A DNA stretch of 64,000 nucleotides, taken from the NCBI RefSeq assembly GCF_019263705.2, contig NZ_JADQDK010000001.1:4216001-4280000 (forward strand), in the 5' to 3' direction. Positions within the stretch are counted from its first letter, which is position 1. Every line of letters begins with the position of its first letter. The notes under the pieces were generated by a model, which saw only the letters and a list, made by a program, of their open reading frames with translations, was not told where the DNA came from and searched no databases. The stretch is from Pseudonocardia abyssalis. GTDB lineage: Bacteria; Actinomycetota; Actinomycetes; Mycobacteriales; Pseudonocardiaceae. A program made the position numbers and the translations under genes. Below, in pieces: positions 31,151-42,502 of the stretch.

Positions 31151-32941
31151 TCACTTCGCGATCGGGGCCCAGTCCGGTCCCGTCTCCCCCAGTTCCGGGT
31201 CCAGCTTCTTGAAGATCGGGTTCGGCTTGCCCAGCGGGCGGCCGATCTCGATCGGCGTGCTCGCCCAGCTCGCCTGCTCCCCCGCGTAGTCGCCGGTGAG
31301 GACCGGGTAGCCGGGGCCGTCACCGAGCTCCTCGACCTCGCGGATCTCCGGCTGCGCCGCCCACACCCCGCTGCCGCCCAGCGCCTCGTGCACCTGCTGC
31401 GCGGAGTGCGGCAGGAACGGGGTGAGCAGCGTGTTGGCGTCGGACACGACCTGGAGCGCGGTGTGCAGGATCGTGTCGCGGCGGTCGGGGTCGTCCTTGC
31501 GCTTCCACGGCTCCTGGTCGCTCAGGTACCGGTTGGCCAGCGTGACGATCCGCATCGCCTCGCCCGAGGCCTGCTTGAACCGGTTGCGCGCGAGCAGCGC
31601 GCCCACCGAGTCGAACCCGGCCTTCGACGCGGCGAGCAGCTCGGCGTCGGCGTCGGTCGGCGCGGTCGGCTTCGGGATGGCGCCGACGTTCTTGTGCGCC
31701 ATGGAGATCGAGCGGTTGACGAGGTTGCCCCACTCGTTGGCCAGCTCGAAGTTGGTGCGGCGCACGAACTCGTCCCAGGTGAAGTCGGTGTCCTGGTTCT
31801 CCGGGCCGGCGGTGGCGATGAAGTAGCGCAGCGCGTCGGGACCGAACTCCTTCAGGAAGTCGGTCACGTAGATGACGGTGCCGCGGCTGGTGGAGAACTT
31901 CGACCCGCTCATCGTCAGGAACTCCGACGACACGATCTCGTCGGGCAGGTTCAGCGTGCCGAACGCGCCCGGCGTGCCGCCCTTGTCGCCCGCGCCGTTC
32001 TGGCCGAGCAGCAGCGCCGGCCAGATGACGGAGTGGAAGACGATGTTGTCCTTGCCCATGAAGTAGTAGGCCTGGGCCGACGGGTCGGTCCACCACTTCT
32101 TCCACGCGTCCGGGTCGGGCCCGCGCCGCGCCCACTCCACCGACGCCGACAGGTAGCCGATGACCGCGTCGAACCAGACGTAGAGCCGCTTCATCGGCTG
32201 GTCGCTCCAGCCGTCGAGCGGGATCGGGACGCCCCAGTCGAGGTCGCGGGAGATCGCGCGCGGCTTGAGGTCGGCGGCGAGGTTGGCCGAGAACTTCAGG
32301 ACGTTCGGGCGCCAGTCGGTGCGCGTGGACAGCCACGACCCCAGCGACTCGGCGAACGCGGGCAGGTCGAGGAAGAAGTGCTCGGTCTCGACGAAGACCG
32401 GCGTCTCCCCGTTGATCTTCGACTTCGGGTTCTTGAGGTCGGCCGGGTCGAGCTGGTTGCCGCAGTTGTCGCACTGGTCGCCGCGCGCGTGCTCGTAGCC
32501 GCAGATCGGGCAGGTGCCCTCGACGTAGCGGTCGGGCAGCGTCCGGCCGGTCGACGGGCTGATCGCGCCCATCGCCTTCTTCGTGAACACGTAGCCGTTC
32601 TTGTGCAGCGCCAGGAACAGCTGCTGCACGACCGCGTAGTGGTTGCTCGTGGTGGTGCGCGTGAACAGGTCGTAGGACAGGCCGAGGCCCTGCAGGTCCT
32701 CCACGATCACGCGGTTGTACTTGTCGGCGAGCTGGCGCGGCGTGAGCCCCTCGGCGTCGGCCTGCACCTGGATCGGCGTGCCGTGCTCGTCGGTGCCGCT
32801 GACCATCAGCACGTCGTCGCCGACCATCCGCCGGTAGCGGGAGAAGACGTCGGAGGGCACGCCGAAACCGCTGACGTGACCGATGTGCCGCGGGCCGTTG
32901 GCGTAGGGCCAGGCCACGGCGGTCAGCACGTGGGAACTCAT
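31151..32941 (-). CDS. metG: Methionyl-tRNA synthetase
   Basis: 596 residues of class I synthetase. The HIGH motif is [11 protein letters not shown] near residue 16; the KMSKS region is [12 protein letters not shown] zinc knuckle [18 protein letters not shown] is intact, the MetRS type with two CxxC pairs. The C-terminal anticodon-binding helix bundle is present; there is no EMAP/Trbp111 dimerisation tail. ATG at 32941 begins [16 protein letters not shown], the homology start. Mycobacterial counterpart Rv1007c. Confidence 0.96.
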   Translation of the reverse strand: MSSHVLTAVAWPYANGPRHIGHVSGFGVPSDVFSRYRRMVGDDVLMVSGTDEHGTPIQVQADAEGLTPRQLADKYNRVIVEDLQGLGLSYDLFTRTTTSNHYAVVQQLFLALHKNGYVFTKKAMGAISPSTGRTLPDRYVEGTCPICGYEHARGDQCDNCGNQLDPADLKNPKSKINGETPVFVETEHFFLDLPAFAESLGSWLSTRTDWRPNVLKFSANLAADLKPRAISRDLDWGVPIPLDGWSDQPMKRLYVWFDAVIGYLSASVEWARRGPDPDAWKKWWTDPSAQAYYFMGKDNIVFHSVIWPALLLGQNGAGDKGGTPGAFGTLNLPDEIVSSEFLTMSGSKFSTSRGTVIYVTDFLKEFGPDALRYFIATAGPENQDTDFTWDEFVRRTNFELANEWGNLVNRSISMAHKNVGAIPKPTAPTDADAELLAASKAGFDSVGALLARNRFKQASGEAMRIVTLANRYLSDQEPWKRKDDPDRRDTILHTALQVVSDANTLLTPFLPHSAQQVHEALGGSGVWAAQPEIREVEELGDGPGYPVLTGDYAGEQASWASTPIEIGRPLGKPNPIFKKLDPELGETGPDWAPIAK

Positions 32942-33012
32942 GGTGACCAGCGTAGGCCCGCGGCACAACGCGGTTCCCTGCGGCCGACCGACCGCCGGCA
33001 CGACACCCCACC

Positions 33013-33083
33013 CCCGCGAGTCGCCGGAATCCCGCCCCCGAGTCGGTGGGCGACTCGGGGGCGGGGAAACAGCGACTCGCGGG
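33013..33083. repeat. Inverted pair of the 11+11+11 repeat, hairpin 3' of glnN
   Basis: Arm 1 (33013-33045) is CCCGCGAGTCG, a spacer and CCCCCGAGTCG. Arm 2 (33051-33083) is CGACTCGGGGG, a spacer and CGACTCGCGGG. The two arms are inverted copies of the same 33-nt unit, separated by GTGGG. The outer and inner 11-bp blocks pair perfectly; the central spacers pair partly. It begins 10 nt beyond the glutamine synthetase stop codon, so it could terminate or stabilise that mRNA. The single unit at 3766-3798 has the same layout. Confidence 0.75.
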
Positions 33084-33093
33084 ACGGGTGGCC

Positions 33094-35268
<2,175 letters not shown>

Positions 35269-35349
35269 TTTCCGGCCCTTCGATCGGCTCGCTCCACGGC
35301 CGCGCACGAGCTCGGCCGATCGACGCTACGAATCCGCCGTGCCGGTGGT

Positions 35350-35365
35350 GTTTCGTCCCTGTGAC
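35350..35365 (-). promoter_or_regulatory. GlnR-like half-site upstream of glnN
   Basis: Read on the minus strand this is GTCAC-AGGGAC-GAAAC, an exact GTNAC-n6-GAAAC unit, half of the published actinobacterial GlnR operator (two such units spaced by 6). The second unit is not recognisable on either side. It lies 82-97 bp upstream of the glnN start codon, in the 173-bp divergent interval. The motif match is direct; binding is inference. Confidence 0.5.
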
Positions 35366-35441
35366 ACCGGCGTGCGCCAGGTCAAATCCCCGTGCCGCTT
35401 TCGCCGATCGGCCGATCGATCACGGCGACCGCCCTAGTCTC

Positions 35442-35900
35442 GTGACCGTGTCGTCACCTGACCGCCGCCTCCACGACGGTCGGATCGTGACCACCCGGGC
35501 GGAGCTGCTCCGCCGCCTCGGCGTCCCCGCGACGACCGGGGAGGCCTGGTACCGCGACCGCGACCGCAACGGGCACCCGCCGCCGGTCGCCGCCGTGGGC
35601 AGGCGCCGCTACTTCGACGAGGCCACGCTGCTCGCGTGGATCCACGCCCAGCTCCATCCCGCGCCCTCGCCGGCCCGGATCGTGCGCAACGGCCGCACGC
35701 TGATCAGCCGCGCCGAGCTGGCCCGGCTCGCCGGACTGCCCGAGCCCGTGCTCGCCGACCTCTACGCCCGCCGCGCCACCACCCGTCATCCGGTCGCGGT
35801 GCACCGGCATCGGCACGACCTCTACTTCGACGAGGACAAGGCACTGGCCTGGCACACCGCCCGGCTGGCGGCGCCGTCACGCCGGCGGAGCGGGCGCTGA
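35442..35900 (+). CDS. Protein with two tandem excisionase-like winged-helix repeats
   Basis: About 152 residues, almost wholly two copies of one module. Copy 1: TTRAELLRRLGVPATTGEAWYRDRDR then RRRYFDEATLLAWIHAQL. Copy 2: ISRAELARLAGLPEPVLADLYARR then HDLYFDEDKALAWHTARL. Each looks like the MerR/excisionase winged helix (recognition helix, then a short wing ending YFDExxxLAW). A tandem pair could bind a direct-repeat DNA site. No family name is certain. GTG at 35442 or 35448 are both possible starts. It is divergent from glnN and overlaps the converging EamA gene by 24 nt at the 3' end. Confidence 0.7.
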   Translation: MTVSSPDRRLHDGRIVTTRAELLRRLGVPATTGEAWYRDRDRNGHPPPVAAVGRRRYFDEATLLAWIHAQLHPAPSPARIVRNGRTLISRAELARLAGLPEPVLADLYARRATTRHPVAVHRHRHDLYFDEDKALAWHTARLAAPSRRRSGR

Positions 35901-36863
35901 TGCGACGGACGCCGGCACCACCGACGGCACGGTGACCGTCCGCGCCTCCCCCGCCTTGACCACGACGACGCCGGCCAGGATCAGCAGGCCGCCGAGCAGC
36001 TGGACCACCGACGGCGCCTCCGCCAGCAGCACCCACGCGAAGACGAGCGCGGCGAGCACCTCACCCAGGGCGACGAAGGACGCGAGGCGCGAGCCGAGCC
36101 TGCGGGTGGCCGCGATGCCGCTGACGTAGGCGAGCGCGGCGGTGACGAGGCCGAGCGCGAGCACCGGGACCCACCACGCCACGACGAACCCGCTGAACGC
36201 GACCGGTGCGGCCGACACCGTGAACGGCAGGATCCCCACCGCCCCCGCGAGCAGCAGGGTGACGCCGCCGACGAGCAGACCGCCCGCGGCCAGCACGACG
36301 GCGGGCAGACCCTCGACGTCGCGCGAGGACAGCACGAAGTACGACGCCGCCCCGACCATCGCCCCCAGGGCCCACAGCACCCCGACGACGCTGACGTCGG
36401 CGCCGGACAGCACGTCGAGTACGAGCACCAGACCGGCGGCCCCGAGCACGGCACCGAGCGCCGTCAACCGGCCGGGTCGCTGGCCCTGCCGCAGCCAGAG
36501 CCACAGCACGACCGCGACGGGCGCGGTGTACTCGATGAGCAGCGCGACCCCGACCTCCATGTGCGCCACCGCGGTGAAGTACGCCAGCTGGCACCCGGCG
36601 ACGGCGAGCAGGCCGAACCCGACGAGCAGCCCGACGTTGCGCCGGACCGGGGCCCAGCGCCCGCGCAGCTGCCGCAGCGCGACCGGCACGAGCACCAGCG
36701 CCGCCAGCAGCACCCGGACCGCCACCGCCGCGGCCGCGGACCAGCCCGCGTCCATCAACCCTCTGGCCAGCGGACCGGAGAGGCCGAACGACGCCGCGGA
36801 CACCACGGCCAGGCCCAGCCCCGAGGTGAGCCGCGCGGAGCTGTCATGTGTCAACGTCGCCAT
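35877..36863 (-). CDS. EamA/DMT family transporter
   Basis: 328 residues with about ten hydrophobic segments in two EamA halves (for example LGLAVVSAASFGLSGPLARGLM, LLIEYTAPVAVVLWLWLRQG, FVALGEVLAALVFAWVLLAE and LLGGLLILAGVVVVKAG). DMT family members export amino acids, metabolites or drugs; the substrate is not readable. ATG at 36863. It diverges from a CGNR regulator gene with a 38-bp gap, a pairing that suggests the regulator controls this transporter. Confidence 0.9.
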   Translation of the reverse strand: MATLTHDSSARLTSGLGLAVVSAASFGLSGPLARGLMDAGWSAAAAVAVRVLLAALVLVPVALRQLRGRWAPVRRNVGLLVGFGLLAVAGCQLAYFTAVAHMEVGVALLIEYTAPVAVVLWLWLRQGQRPGRLTALGAVLGAAGLVLVLDVLSGADVSVVGVLWALGAMVGAASYFVLSSRDVEGLPAVVLAAGGLLVGGVTLLLAGAVGILPFTVSAAPVAFSGFVVAWWVPVLALGLVTAALAYVSGIAATRRLGSRLASFVALGEVLAALVFAWVLLAEAPSVVQLLGGLLILAGVVVVKAGEARTVTVPSVVPASVASAPAPPA

Positions 36864-36922
36864 GGGTCATGACGCTAGGTGTCGGTGCGTAAGGTGTCAA
36901 CGTGGTCTTCGCTCATGACACC
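36848..36922. promoter_or_regulatory. Repeats in the EamA/CGNR divergent promoter
   Basis: GGTGTCA (36893-36899) and TGACACC (36916-36922) form a 7-bp inverted repeat spaced by 16. The 10-mer GTGTCAACGT occurs twice (36848-36857 and 36894-36903). The outer copies lie inside the first codons of each gene, and the only non-coding stretch is 38 bp. This layout suits an autoregulatory operator for the CGNR protein. Confidence 0.4.
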
Positions 36923-37435
36923 AACATGTCGCTGCAGGCGGCGGTCGTCCTCGCCAACTCCGCACTGGCGCCCGACACCCTGACGACGGTCGCCGAGCTC
37001 GACGCGTTCTACGTCGAGTTCGCCTACACCGGCACCCATGACGGCGACGCCGCCGAGCTGGAGGAGGTCCGGGCGCTGCGCGGGCCGCTGCGCGAGCTGC
37101 TCACCGCCGACCGGGACACCGCGGTCCTGCTCGTCAACCGGACGCTGGCCGAGCGCGACGCCCGGCCGCGGCTGGTGCGCCACGACGGCTGGGACTACCA
37201 CCTGCACGCCACCGACCCCGCCGCCCCGCTGGCCGACCAGATCGCCGTGGAGACCGCGATGGCGATGGTCGACGTCATCCGCGCCGACGAGATGGCCCGG
37301 CTGTCGATCTGCGCCGACGACACCTGCGAGGGGGTGGTCGTCGACCTGTCCCGTAACCGCTCGCGGCGCTTCTGCAGTACGGCGTGCACCAACCGCGTGG
37401 CCGCCGCGGCCTACCGGGCGCGCCGGTCGGGGTGA
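36902..37435 (+). CDS. CGNR zinc-finger (ABATE domain) transcriptional regulator
   Basis: 177 residues. The N-terminal ABATE domain (formerly DUF1470) spans MSLQAAVVLANSAL through VETAMAMVDVIR and is thought to sense a ligand. The C-terminal zinc finger has CADDTCEGVVVD and RRFCSTACTNRVAAAAYRAR; the family CGNR box reads CTNR here, a small deviation, but all four cysteines are kept. GTG at 36902 is used with no obvious ribosome site, so the mRNA may be leaderless. It is adjacent to and convergent with GH15 (no gap). Confidence 0.88.
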   Translation: MVFAHDTNMSLQAAVVLANSALAPDTLTTVAELDAFYVEFAYTGTHDGDAAELEEVRALRGPLRELLTADRDTAVLLVNRTLAERDARPRLVRHDGWDYHLHATDPAAPLADQIAVETAMAMVDVIRADEMARLSICADDTCEGVVVDLSRNRSRRFCSTACTNRVAAAAYRARRSG

Positions 37436-39214
37436 TCAGCCCAGCGCCCGGTCCAGGTTGATCGCCGCGCTGATCAGCGACAGGTGGGTGAAGGCCTGCG
37501 GGAAGTTGCCCAGCTGGTCGCCGGTCAGACCGATCTCCTCGGCGTAGAGCCCGAGGTGGTTGGCGTAGGTGAACATCTTCTCCAGCGCCACCCGGGCCTC
37601 CGGCAGCCGTCCGGCGCGGGTGAGCGCCTCGACGTACCAGAACGAGCACATCGAGAACGTGCCCTCGTCGCCGTCGATGCCGTCCGGGGCGTCGTAGCGG
37701 AAGACCAGGGTGTCGACGACGAGCTCCTCCTCGATCGCGCGCAGCGTCGAGAGGAACCGCGGCTCGGTCGGCGCCACGAACTTGACCATCGGCATGAGCA
37801 GCACCGACGCGTCGAGCGTGTCGGCGTCGTAGCGCTGCACGAACGCGCCGCGCTCCGCGTCCCAGCCGCGGTCCATGATCTGGTGGTAGATCTCGTCGCG
37901 GGTCGTGGTCCACCCGGCGAGGTCACCGGGCAGGCCACGACGGCGGGCCATCCGGATCATGCGCTCCAGCGCGACCCAGCACATCAGCCGCGAGTAGACG
38001 TGGTCGCCGCGGCCGCCGCGGGTCTCCCAGATGCCCTCGTCGGGCCGGTCCCAGTGCTCGCGCAGCCAGTCGATGGCCCCGCAGAGGTTCCGCCAGTCGT
38101 CGTGGGAGATCCCGGCGCCGTACTTGTCGTAGAGGTAGACCGAGTCGATGATCTCGCCGTAGACGTCGAGCTGGAGCTGGTCGCCCGCCCCGTTGCCGAC
38201 GAGCACCGGCGCCGAGCCGCGGTAGCCGGACAGGTGCTCCAGCTCGACCTCGGCGGGCGACGGGTCGCCGTCGATGGTGTACATGACGCGCAGCGGGCCG
38301 CTCTCGTCGTCGCGCGGCTCGGTGAAGCGGTCGGTCAGCCACCCGACGAACGCGCCCGCCTCGCGGGTGAACCCCAGGCGCAGCAGTGCGTAGAGGGAGA
38401 ACGCGGCGTCGCGCAGCCACACGTAGCGGTAGTCCCAGTTGCGCTCGCCGCCGAGCTCCTCGGGCAGCCCCATCGTCGGGGCGGCGACGATCGCGCCGGT
38501 CGGTTCGTGGGTCAGCAGCTTGAGCGTGATCGCGGAGCGGTGCACCATCTCGCGCCAGCGCCCGGTGTAGGTCGAGCTGGTGAGCCAGTCGCGCCAGAAC
38601 CGCAGCGTGGCGTCGAACAGCGCGTCGACGTCGGACGGCGCGAGGTCGTCCGGCACGTCGTCGGAGGGGTCCCCGACGGCGAGCACGAACAGCGCGCTCT
38701 CCCCCGCGTCGAGCCGGAACTCCGCGGACGCGTCGGCGTCGCCCGTCGTCAGCGCGACGGAGCTGCCCAGGGCGAGCGTCAGGTCCTCGCCGGTGAACAG
38801 GACGCCGCCCGGCACCGCCTTGGCCGCGGCCCGCTCGCGCGCGTACCCGGGGCGCGGCACGACCTCGGTCCGCATCCCGACCTCGCCCCGCACGTTCAGC
38901 ACGCGCCGCACCAGTCGCTGCGGACCGTCGCCGACGGGCATGAAGTCCTGGCACTCGACGATGCCGTGCTCGGTGAGGAAGCGCGTGACGAGCACGGCGG
39001 AGTCCGGGTAGTAGAACTGGCTGCGCGAGGCGACCTCGCAGGTCGGCGTCATCGCCCAGTGCCCGCCGCCCTCGGTGTCGAGGACGGCGGCGAACGCGCT
39101 GGGCGCGTCGAAGCGGCCGGGGCAGAACCAGTCGACGGTGCCGTCGGTGCCGACGAGCGCGGCCGAGCGCAGGTCGCCGATCAGGCCGTGCTCGGCGATC
39201 GGGAGGTAGCTCAC
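37436..39214 (-). CDS. GH15 family trehalase/glucoamylase-like hydrolase
   Basis: 592 residues. Starts [20 protein letters not shown] and [19 protein letters not shown], the conserved opening of actinobacterial GH15 proteins, some shown to be trehalases in mycobacteria. The (alpha/alpha)6 catalytic region has [20 protein letters not shown] and EGIWETRGG, which carries the first conserved catalytic Glu. No signal peptide, so it is cytosolic, fitting trehalose or glycogen turnover. The GTG start overlaps the zwf stop (GTGA), so the enzyme that releases glucose is coupled to glucose-6-phosphate dehydrogenase. Confidence 0.9.
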   Translation of the reverse strand: MSYLPIAEHGLIGDLRSAALVGTDGTVDWFCPGRFDAPSAFAAVLDTEGGGHWAMTPTCEVASRSQFYYPDSAVLVTRFLTEHGIVECQDFMPVGDGPQRLVRRVLNVRGEVGMRTEVVPRPGYARERAAAKAVPGGVLFTGEDLTLALGSSVALTTGDADASAEFRLDAGESALFVLAVGDPSDDVPDDLAPSDVDALFDATLRFWRDWLTSSTYTGRWREMVHRSAITLKLLTHEPTGAIVAAPTMGLPEELGGERNWDYRYVWLRDAAFSLYALLRLGFTREAGAFVGWLTDRFTEPRDDESGPLRVMYTIDGDPSPAEVELEHLSGYRGSAPVLVGNGAGDQLQLDVYGEIIDSVYLYDKYGAGISHDDWRNLCGAIDWLREHWDRPDEGIWETRGGRGDHVYSRLMCWVALERMIRMARRRGLPGDLAGWTTTRDEIYHQIMDRGWDAERGAFVQRYDADTLDASVLLMPMVKFVAPTEPRFLSTLRAIEEELVVDTLVFRYDAPDGIDGDEGTFSMCSFWYVEALTRAGRLPEARVALEKMFTYANHLGLYAEEIGLTGDQLGNFPQAFTHLSLISAAINLDRALG

Positions 39215-40575
39215 CCGGGCAGCCGCCAGCCGCGCTCGCCCGCCAGGTCGAGCGCCTCCTGCGGTCCCCACGACCCCTGCTCGTAGGTGCGCACGGGCGG
39301 CGGGTCGGCGAGCACCGGATCGCACAGCTCCCAGAGCCGCTCCACCTCGCGCGTGCTGGTGAACAGCGTGTGGTCGCCCGCCATCGCGTCGAGGAGGAGC
39401 TTCTCGTAGGCCTCCAGCGAGTCCTCGCCGCCGAACCGCAGCGACAGCGTGTGGGCCTGCAGCACGAGCTCGGGTCCGGGCGTCTTGGTGCGGATGTCGA
39501 GGGAGATGTGCGGCTCGTCGGTCAGCTCCAGCACCAGCTCGTTCGGCGCGCCGTCGGTCTCGCCCTCGAACATCGCCAGCGGCGGCTCCCGGAAACCGAG
39601 CGTGATCGTCCGCCGGGTGGCGCCCATCGACTTGCCGGTGCGCAGCAGGAACGGCACGCCCTTCCACCGCCAGTTGTCGACGTGGGCCTCGATCGCGACG
39701 AACGTCTCGACGTCGGAGTCGTCGTCGACGCCGTCCTCGTCGCGGTAGCCCGCGTACTGGCCGAACACCACGCGCCCGGGGTCGAGCGGGCGGACCGCAC
39801 GGAAGACCTTGGCCTTCTCCTCGTGCAGCGCGTCGGCGTCGAGGACGACGGGCGGTTCCAGCGCGACGAACCCGAGCAGCTGGAACAGGTGCGTGGAGAT
39901 CATGTCGCGGAACGTGCCCGTCGACTCCATGAAAGACGCCCGGCCCTCGATCCCGATCTCCTCGGGCACGTCGATCTGCACGTAGGCGATGTGCTGGGCG
40001 TTCCAGACCGGCTCCATCAGCCCGTTGGCGAAGCGCAGCGCGAGGATGTTCTGCACCGCCTCCTTGCCCAGGAAGTGGTCGATGCGGAAGACGTCGTCCT
40101 CGCCGAAGGTGCCCAGGACCGCCTCGTTGAGCGCCTTCGCCGAGGCCAGGTCGCTGCCGAACGGCTTCTCCAGGACGAGGTGCGCGCGCTCGGCGAGACC
40201 GGTGGAGTCGAGCATCGCGATCATCGGTTCCATCGCCGACGGGGGCACCGACAGGTAGAGCAGCCGCCGGACGTCGTCGCCGCCGAGGTCCTTCTCGGCC
40301 TCGGCGACGGCCGCCGCGAGGTCGTCGCCGTCGTCGGCCGAGGACACGACGAACCGGATGCCGGACGCGAACCCCGCCCACTCGTCACCCCCGTCCTCGG
40401 GGGCGACCGAGTCGCGGAACTCCTCGTCGGAGCCGGGCGAGTGCCGGCCGGTGCCGATGATCCGGACATCCGGCAGGAGCCCCGCGCGGTGCAGGCGGAA
40501 CAGGCCCGGGAACAACTTGCGCTTCGCCAGGTCGCCGGACGCGCCGAACAGGACCAGGACGTGGGGTGACGTCAT
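39211..40575 (-). CDS. zwf: Glucose-6-phosphate dehydrogenase
   Basis: 454 residues. First step of the oxidative pentose phosphate route, giving NADPH. The nucleotide loop is [15 protein letters not shown] and the substrate motif is [12 protein letters not shown] with the catalytic His nearby. ATG at 40575. It is outside the usual tal-zwf-opcA cluster and may be a second copy; here it heads a two-gene operon with the GH15 hydrolase. It diverges from the khtT-like gene with only 34 bp between the chosen starts. Confidence 0.95.
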   Translation of the reverse strand: MTSPHVLVLFGASGDLAKRKLFPGLFRLHRAGLLPDVRIIGTGRHSPGSDEEFRDSVAPEDGGDEWAGFASGIRFVVSSADDGDDLAAAVAEAEKDLGGDDVRRLLYLSVPPSAMEPMIAMLDSTGLAERAHLVLEKPFGSDLASAKALNEAVLGTFGEDDVFRIDHFLGKEAVQNILALRFANGLMEPVWNAQHIAYVQIDVPEEIGIEGRASFMESTGTFRDMISTHLFQLLGFVALEPPVVLDADALHEEKAKVFRAVRPLDPGRVVFGQYAGYRDEDGVDDDSDVETFVAIEAHVDNWRWKGVPFLLRTGKSMGATRRTITLGFREPPLAMFEGETDGAPNELVLELTDEPHISLDIRTKTPGPELVLQAHTLSLRFGGEDSLEAYEKLLLDAMAGDHTLFTSTREVERLWELCDPVLADPPPVRTYEQGSWGPQEALDLAGERGWRLPG

Positions 40576-40609
40576 GGGACGAGCTACCCGCTACGGCTAC
40601 CGTGGACAC

Positions 40610-41086
40610 GTGAACGTAGAGGTGACGCCGCTCCCAGGCATCGGTGTACGCAAGGACTTCGCGCTGCGCAACGGCCGCCGCGTGGGGGTCGTCTCCCACC
40701 GCGACGGCCAGATCGAGCTGATCATCTCCCACGTCGACGACCCGGACGCCTCGCTGGCCGAGATCCCGCTCGCGCCCGACGAGGCCGGGGCGCTGGCCAA
40801 CCTGCTCGGCGGGCCGCAGCTCGTGGCCCAGCTCACCGGCGAACACCGCGAGCTGCCGGGGATCCACACCCGGCAGATCCCGGTCGGGCCGCCGTTCGAC
40901 GGGCGCACGCTGGGCGACACCGCCCTGCGCACGCGCACCGGGGTGTCCGTCGTCGCGGTGATGCGCGCGGGCCAGGTCCTGCCGTCGCCCACTCCCGACT
41001 TCACGCTGACCGCGGGCGACCTCATGGTCACCGTCGGCACGACCGAAGGGCTCGACAACGCCGTCGCGATCCTGAAGAAGGGCTGA
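40610..41086 (+). CDS. KhtT-like regulatory subunit of K+/H+ antiporter (TrkA-C domain)
   Basis: 158 residues. The N-terminal VNVEVTPLPGIGVRKDFALRN is the KhtT opening. The C-terminal RCK_C/TrkA-C domain runs from LPGIHTRQIPVGPPFDGRTLG to GDLMVTVGTTEGLDNAVAIL. KhtT gates the KhtU antiporter, and in Bacillus it binds c-di-AMP through this domain. An in-frame ATG at 40574 would add 12 residues and overlap zwf; I prefer GTG at 40610, where the family begins. It ends 4 nt before khtU. Confidence 0.88.
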   Translation: MNVEVTPLPGIGVRKDFALRNGRRVGVVSHRDGQIELIISHVDDPDASLAEIPLAPDEAGALANLLGGPQLVAQLTGEHRELPGIHTRQIPVGPPFDGRTLGDTALRTRTGVSVVAVMRAGQVLPSPTPDFTLTAGDLMVTVGTTEGLDNAVAILKKG

Positions 41087-41090
41087 CGCC

Positions 41091-42287
41091 GTGGAGGAAT
41101 CGGCCCTGCACCTGCTCGAGCTGGGCGGGGTGTTCTTCGTGCTCGGGCTGCTGGGCCGCCTCGCCGGCCGGATCGGGCTCTCCCCGATCCCGCTCTACCT
41201 GATCGGCGGCCTGGCGTTCGGCAACGGCGGGCTCGTCCCGCTGGGCGGCATCGAGGAGTTCACGAGTCTGGCCGGCGAGGTCGGCGTGGTGCTGCTGCTC
41301 CTGCTGCTCGGGCTGGAGTACTCCGCGGCCGAGCTCGTCACCGGGCTGAAGCGGTCGTGGACGGCGGGGCTGCTCGACATCGTGCTCAACGCCGCGCCGG
41401 GCGTCGCCGTCGCGCTGATCCTGGGCTGGGGCCCGGTCGGGGCGCTGGTGCTCGGCGGCGTCACCTACATCTCCTCGTCCGGGATCATCGCGAAGGTGCT
41501 CGCCGACCTCGGCCGCCTCGGCAACCGCGAGACCCCGGTGGTGCTGTCGATCCTCGTGTTCGAGGACCTCGTGATGGCCGTCTACCTGCCGATCCTCACG
41601 GCGGTGCTGATCGGGGTGTCACTGGTCGGCGGGCTCACGGCCGTCGCGGTGTCGGTGGCGGTGCTCGCGGTCGTGTTGCTGGTGGCGCTGCGCTACGGCC
41701 GCTACGTCTCCGCGCTCGTCGACTCCCCCGACCGCGAGGTCTTCCTGCTCAAGGTGCTCGGGCTCGCCCTGCTCGTCGCCGGGTTCGCGCAGGCGATGCA
41801 GGTCTCCGCCGCCGTCGGGGCGTTCCTGCTCGGCATCGCGATCTCCGGGTCCACCGCGGAGAACGCCACCAAACTGCTCGAACCGCTGCGCGACCTGTTC
41901 GCCGCCGTGTTCTTCGTCGTGTTCGGCCTCAACACCGACCCGGCGTCGATCCCGCCGATGCTCGGCTGGGCCGTCGTGCTCGCCGTCTCCACCACCGCCA
42001 CGAAGATCGCGACGGGCTGGTGGGCGGCGCGGAGGCAGGGCATCGGCCCGCTCGGCCGCGCCCGGGCCGGGGCCGCGCTCGTGGCCCGCGGGGAGTTCTC
42101 GATCGTCATCGCGGGGCTGGCGGTGAGCTACGCGGCCGTCGACGACCGGCTCGCCGCACTGGCCACCACCTACGTCCTGCTCATGGCCGTGATCGGCCCG
42201 GTGGCGGCCCGGGTGGTGGAACCGGTGGTGCGGAGGCTCCGCGGCACCCCGAGCCCGGTCGCGACGGTCCCGGCCCCCGGCCCCTGA
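41091..42287 (+). CDS. CPA2-type K+/H+ antiporter membrane subunit (KhtU-like)
   Basis: 398 residues, about 12 membrane segments of the Na+/H+ exchanger fold (Pfam PF00999), for example FVLGLLGRLAGRIGLSPIPL, VGVVLLLLLLGLEYSAAEL and LLGIAISGSTAENA. Lacks the C-terminal RCK domain of KefB/C; that role is taken by the separate upstream gene. GTG at 41091, 4 nt after khtT. Together they should expel K+ for pH and osmotic control. It is followed by a 22-bp tandem repeat array. Confidence 0.9.
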   Translation: MEESALHLLELGGVFFVLGLLGRLAGRIGLSPIPLYLIGGLAFGNGGLVPLGGIEEFTSLAGEVGVVLLLLLLGLEYSAAELVTGLKRSWTAGLLDIVLNAAPGVAVALILGWGPVGALVLGGVTYISSSGIIAKVLADLGRLGNRETPVVLSILVFEDLVMAVYLPILTAVLIGVSLVGGLTAVAVSVAVLAVVLLVALRYGRYVSALVDSPDREVFLLKVLGLALLVAGFAQAMQVSAAVGAFLLGIAISGSTAENATKLLEPLRDLFAAVFFVVFGLNTDPASIPPMLGWAVVLAVSTTATKIATGWWAARRQGIGPLGRARAGAALVARGEFSIVIAGLAVSYAAVDDRLAALATTYVLLMAVIGPVAARVVEPVVRRLRGTPSPVATVPAPGP

Positions 42288-42308
42288 CCCCGCCCCCCGA
42301 CCCCCACC

Positions 42309-42434
42309 CGGCGAGTTTGCCGCCCCCACCCCGCGAGTTCGCCGCCGCCGCCCGGCGAGTTTGCCGCCGCCACCCCGCGAGTTTGCCGCCGCCGCCCGGC
42401 GAGTTTGCCGCCGCCGCTCGGCGAGTCCGCCGCT
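42309..42434 (+). repeat. Six-copy 22-bp tandem repeat array
   Basis: GCGAGT begins at 42311, 42333, 42355, 42377, 42399 and 42421, an exact 22-bp period. Most units read GCGAGTTTGCCGCCGCC plus five bases; units 1 and 3 end ACCCC while 2 and 4 end GCCCG, hinting that a 44-bp unit was duplicated. The array fills the gap between khtU and rsmI, which converge. A further partial unit (AAACTCGCCGGGG) lies at about 42484-42496 next to the rsmI stop. There are no unique spacers, so it is not a CRISPR array. Confidence 0.85.
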
Positions 42435-42502
42435 GACGCCCGCACTCCCGGACGCGATCGGCAAAGACGGCGTGCCCCGACGGAAAACTCGCCGGGGCGG
42501 GG

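Noticed and set aside
40574..40609. ATG start for the KhtT-like gene at 40574
   Set aside because: It adds residues not found in the family and overlaps the zwf start; the family opening VNVEVTPLPGIG begins at the GTG at 40610.
42309..42434. CRISPR array
   Set aside because: The six 22-bp units are contiguous with no unique spacers, and no cas gene is present.
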